Source of the DNA: Aeromicrobium piscarium
GTDB taxonomy: Bacteria; Actinomycetota; Actinomycetes; Propionibacteriales; Nocardioidaceae
Length of the DNA stretch: 64,000 bases
Assembly: GCF_007421815.1 (NCBI RefSeq)
Contig: NZ_VLNT01000002.1
Span: forward strand, 206,634 to 270,633
Reading direction: 5' to 3'
In this document: positions 61,888 through 64,000 of the stretch, one piece after another
How the letters are laid out: each line of letters opens with the position of its first letter
Numbering within the stretch: position 1 is the stretch's first letter
The notes under the pieces: generated by a model
What the model was told of the DNA's origin: nothing
What the model saw: the letters and a program-made list of their open reading frames with translations, nothing else
Databases searched by the model: none
Translations under genes and position numbers: made by a program

Positions 61888-63285
61888 TCAGGCGAGGTCG
61901 ACGTTGATCGTGACCATCGCACCGCCCAGCGGCGAGCGCTCGAAGGAGAGCGATCCACCGAGTTCGCTCTCCACCAGCGTCGTCGCGATCGACAGTCCCA
62001 GACTGGCGCCAGCGTCGAAATCATCATCGAATCCGCGGCCATCGTCACTCACTCGCAGCCGCAACCGCCCCCGAATCCGGTTGACAGCGACGGTCACCCG
62101 GCCCTCCGGGCTCGTGAACGCGTGCTCGACCGCGTTCTGCAAGAGCTCCGAGAGCACCATGGCGAGCGAGGTCGCCACCTCCCCGGGCAGCAGTCCGAAA
62201 CTCCCGATCCGCTCGGCCCGCACGGTCACCTGGTCGGCGAACTCCGGGATGGTGCGCAGCAACGTGTCCGCGACATCGTCGAAGGGCACCATCTCATCGA
62301 AGGACTGGCTCAGCGTCTCGTGCACGAGCGCGATCGAGCCCACCCGCCGCTCCGCCTCCCGCAGGGCCTCCTTGGCCTCATCGGCGACGACCCGCCGGCT
62401 CTGCAGGCGCAGGAGCGCGGCCACCGTCTGCAGGTTGTTCTTCACCCGGTGGTGGATCTCGCGGATGGTCGCCTCCTTGGAGACCAACTCCCGCTCGCGC
62501 AGGCGCAGCTCGGTCACATCGCGCAGGAGCACCAGGTAGCCCTCGCGGTGACCCCCGCAGGTCAGCGGCACGATCTGCATCCGCAACGAGGCGTCCACGC
62601 CTTCGACATCGGCGACCGACTCGGTGTCGCCGAACAACGCGGCGAAGCCGCGGTCCGTCGGGCGGTGGTGCAGCAGCTCGCTCGTGACCGCCACGAGATC
62701 GGCTCCCACGAGATCGCTGCGCAGTCCGAGCCGCCGGTAGGCCGACATCGCATTGGGACTCACGAAACCGACCCGCCCGGACGCATCGGCGCGGATCAGC
62801 CCGTCGCCGACCCGCAAGGTATCGGCGAGCTCCTCCGTGCCCGCGACGGGGAATCGCCCCTCGCGGACCATCTGCAACAGCACATCGCTCGTCTGCGCGT
62901 AGGACTGCTCGAGCGCGCCGGGGAAACGACGTGCCTCGCGATAGCGGCGTTGTCCGAGCAGCGCGATGGTGCACCCCTCATAGCGCACCGGGATGGTCTC
63001 GACCTGCACCAGGACACCGTCGGGCAGCTGCTCCTCGCCCGGTGGCTCCTCACGCGGCACGAAGGAGCCGACGATGTCCTCCAGCAGGGTCGTGGGCCCG
63101 GTCGCGGGGCGGATCTGGGCCGCGGCCCACCAGCCCTTGCCCTCCACGTCGGCGACCCAGAGCACCAGGTCACAGAAGGCGAGATCGGCGATCATCTGCC
63201 ATCGCGCCACAAGCGCCTGGAGTCGCCCGGTCTCAGCGGCGGAGAGCGAGCTCTGCGAGTCGGCGATGTCCTCCAGCGTCGGCAC
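61888..63285 (-). CDS. pdtaS: Sensor histidine kinase PdtaS
   Basis: A 465-residue cytoplasmic HWE/HisKA_2 kinase. Residues 1-140 form a GAF-like domain (ADLAFCDLVLWVADVEGKGW), then a PAS domain (GDGLIRADASGRVGFVSPNA), the phosphorylated His in IREIHHRVKNNLQTVAALLR near residue 280, and the ATPase domain with SELLQNAVEHAF, VSDDGRGFDDDF and GASLGLSIATTLV. In mycobacteria PdtaS phosphorylates the antiterminator PdtaR and responds to nitric oxide and metals. No membrane segment. GTG 63285 with TAGGCT 6 bases upstream. Confidence 0.93.
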   Translation of the reverse strand: MPTLEDIADSQSSLSAAETGRLQALVARWQMIADLAFCDLVLWVADVEGKGWWAAAQIRPATGPTTLLEDIVGSFVPREEPPGEEQLPDGVLVQVETIPVRYEGCTIALLGQRRYREARRFPGALEQSYAQTSDVLLQMVREGRFPVAGTEELADTLRVGDGLIRADASGRVGFVSPNAMSAYRRLGLRSDLVGADLVAVTSELLHHRPTDRGFAALFGDTESVADVEGVDASLRMQIVPLTCGGHREGYLVLLRDVTELRLRERELVSKEATIREIHHRVKNNLQTVAALLRLQSRRVVADEAKEALREAERRVGSIALVHETLSQSFDEMVPFDDVADTLLRTIPEFADQVTVRAERIGSFGLLPGEVATSLAMVLSELLQNAVEHAFTSPEGRVTVAVNRIRGRLRLRVSDDGRGFDDDFDAGASLGLSIATTLVESELGGSLSFERSPLGGAMVTINVDLA

Positions 63286-63291
63286 GTCGTC

Positions 63292-63297
63292 AGCCTA
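63292..63297 (-). promoter_or_regulatory. Leaderless -10 box (TAGGCT) of pdtaS
   Basis: Six bases before GTG 63285. Confidence 0.6.
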
Positions 63298-63315
63298 CTG
63301 CGCCCAACCGGCCAG

Positions 63316-63321
63316 TAACCT
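63316..63321 (+). promoter_or_regulatory. Leaderless -10 box (TAACCT) of the leader ORF
   Basis: Seven bases before the ATG at 63329, back to back with the pdtaS promoter. Confidence 0.5.
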
Positions 63322-63328
63322 ACGTCAC

Positions 63329-63436
63329 ATGAGCGAGCACAGCGCACCCATGACCACGATCTGCTCCGCACTCGTCGACCAGAGGCGGTTCCCATCGACG
63401 AATCGGGAGCACATCTCGGTACAGGTGGCGGCATGA
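63329..63436 (+). CDS. 35-codon leader ORF carrying a family A repeat
   Basis: ATG 63329 begins MSEHSAPMTTICSALVDQRR and the frame ends at TGA 63434-63436, which overlaps the ATG of the next gene (ATGA). It has its own leaderless -10 box. Its first codons ATGAGCGAGCA are repeated at the start of the next gene. It may be a true coupled leader, or the original 5' end of the enzyme gene split by insertion of the repeat. Confidence 0.5.
   Translation: MSEHSAPMTTICSALVDQRRFPSTNREHISVQVAA
63352..63425. repeat. Family A repeat, copy 3, flanked by direct repeats
   Basis: The right arm (63397-63425, GACGAATCGGGAGCACATCT and on) is almost identical to copy 1; the left arm (about 63352-63380) is degenerate. 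CATGAGCGAGCA occurs on both sides, at 63328-63339 and 63432-63443. Confidence 0.75.
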
Positions 63437-64000
63437 GCGAGCAGGAGATGCCCGAGCCGACGGGTCCGCACGGCGGCCACCACGCCCTGGACGTGGCACG
63501 CGCGCACGGCGTGACCACCATGTTCACCCTTTCCGGCGCCCACGTCTTCCCGATGTACGACGCCGCGGTGACGACCGACGATCCGATGCCGATCATCGAC
63601 GTGCGGCACGAACCCTCGGCCGTCTTCGCCGCCGAGGCGATCGGCAAGCTGACCCGCACTCCCGGGCTCGCCGTCCTGACCGCCGGGCCGGGCGTCACCA
63701 ATGGCGTGAGTCCGATCGCCCAGGCGCACTTCTCGGGCGCGCCGCTCGTCGTCGTCGGCGGCCGCGCGCCCGCGGCCACCTGGGGCAGCGGCACGCTGCA
63801 GGAGCTCGACCATCCCCCAATCGTGGAGTCGGTCACCAAGTCCGCGCGGACCGCCGGATCGCTCACCGAGATCGCGCCCGCCGTCGACGAGGCGTTCACC
63901 GCGGCCCGCGCCTCACACCGCGGACCGACCTTCGTCGACATCCCGATGGACGTGTTCTTCTCCAACGGCCCCGTCGAGCACATCGCCAGCGGAGAGGCCA
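63433..64000 (+). CDS. Thiamine-diphosphate enzyme of acetolactate synthase type (partial)
   Basis: The first 189 codons are inside the window; the gene continues past the end. The N-terminal ThDP (Pyr) domain is clear: ALDVARAHGVTTMFTLSGAH, the catalytic Glu in IIDVRHEPSAVFAAEAIGKL, AVLTAGPGVTNGVSPIAQAH, APLVVVGGRAPAATWGSGTL and RGPTFVDIPMDVFF. This is the acetolactate synthase/oxalyl-CoA decarboxylase superfamily; the exact reaction needs the missing C-terminal part. AGGTGG precedes the ATG, whose first base pair overlaps the stop of the leader ORF. Confidence 0.85.
   Translation, partial: MSEQEMPEPTGPHGGHHALDVARAHGVTTMFTLSGAHVFPMYDAAVTTDDPMPIIDVRHEPSAVFAAEAIGKLTRTPGLAVLTAGPGVTNGVSPIAQAHFSGAPLVVVGGRAPAATWGSGTLQELDHPPIVESVTKSARTAGSLTEIAPAVDEAFTAARASHRGPTFVDIPMDVFFSNGPVEHIASGEA

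Overview
The window is a 64-kb piece of a GC-rich actinobacterial chromosome with ordinary housekeeping content. An almost unbroken stretch has the gene order I remember from Mycobacterium tuberculosis Rv1292-Rv1324: argS-lysA-hom-thrC-thrB-rho-rpmE-prfA-prmC-tsaC-wecA-atpI-atpBEFHAGDC-DUF2550, then cobalamin adenosyltransferase, nucS, methylmalonyl-CoA epimerase, thiolase and a thioredoxin-fold protein. A Kgd-type 2-oxoglutarate enzyme, WhiB1, PdtaS, NucS and pervasive leaderless start signals all point to Actinobacteria. A Nocardioidaceae-like organism (Nocardioides/Aeromicrobium) is my best guess, but this is inference and no rRNA is present to confirm it.

Layout. 0.1-7.3 kb: small accessory genes (DUF418-like membrane protein, GNAT, GNAT-Nudix fusion, a frameshifted SRPBCC gene facing a TetR regulator with a clear palindromic operator, a lipoprotein/membrane pair, a cysteine-less YbbN-like protein, a PH-domain membrane protein and a 53-residue membrane peptide). 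7.3-22.2 kb: acyl-CoA and B12 metabolism, with MeaB, thiolase, methylmalonyl-CoA epimerase, crotonyl-CoA carboxylase/reductase, 3-hydroxyacyl-CoA dehydrogenase, ethylmalonyl-CoA mutase, an acyl-CoA synthetase, an AidB-type dehydrogenase and the PduO adenosyltransferase. Together these give much of the ethylmalonyl-CoA pathway. NucS, a ferritin with an IdeR-like box and a Lys/Cys-rich small protein lie among them. 22.2-32.1 kb: the ATP synthase operon with wecA and tsaC. 32.2-47.2 kb: lipid synthesis, translation termination, rho, threonine/lysine synthesis, argS, a CheY-like protein and tRNA-Arg(CCG). 47.4-60.3 kb: acyl-CoA synthetase, phosphoesterase, OsmC, a two-gene polysaccharide ABC exporter, kgd, small and DNA-repair proteins, malic enzyme. 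60.3-64 kb: whiB1 and pdtaS separated by a broken IS110 transposase, then a thiamine-diphosphate enzyme cut by the window end.

The gene-free stretches are all shorter than 300 bases. Most hold one of at least six families of intergenic inverted-repeat elements (called A-F here; families A, B, C and D recur within the window) or simple terminator hairpins. Several of these sit where the conserved gene order has been opened, for example between prfA and prmC, around glutathione peroxidase, and at the start of the last gene. About nineteen genes have a TANNNT hexamer exactly 6-7 bases before ATG or GTG, which indicates leaderless transcription and fixes their starts.

I found no CRISPR array, prophage, secondary-metabolite cluster or recognisable defence system. 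The least explained signals are the repeat families, the repeat-bearing leader ORF before the last gene, and the palindrome-controlled TetR/frameshifted SRPBCC pair.
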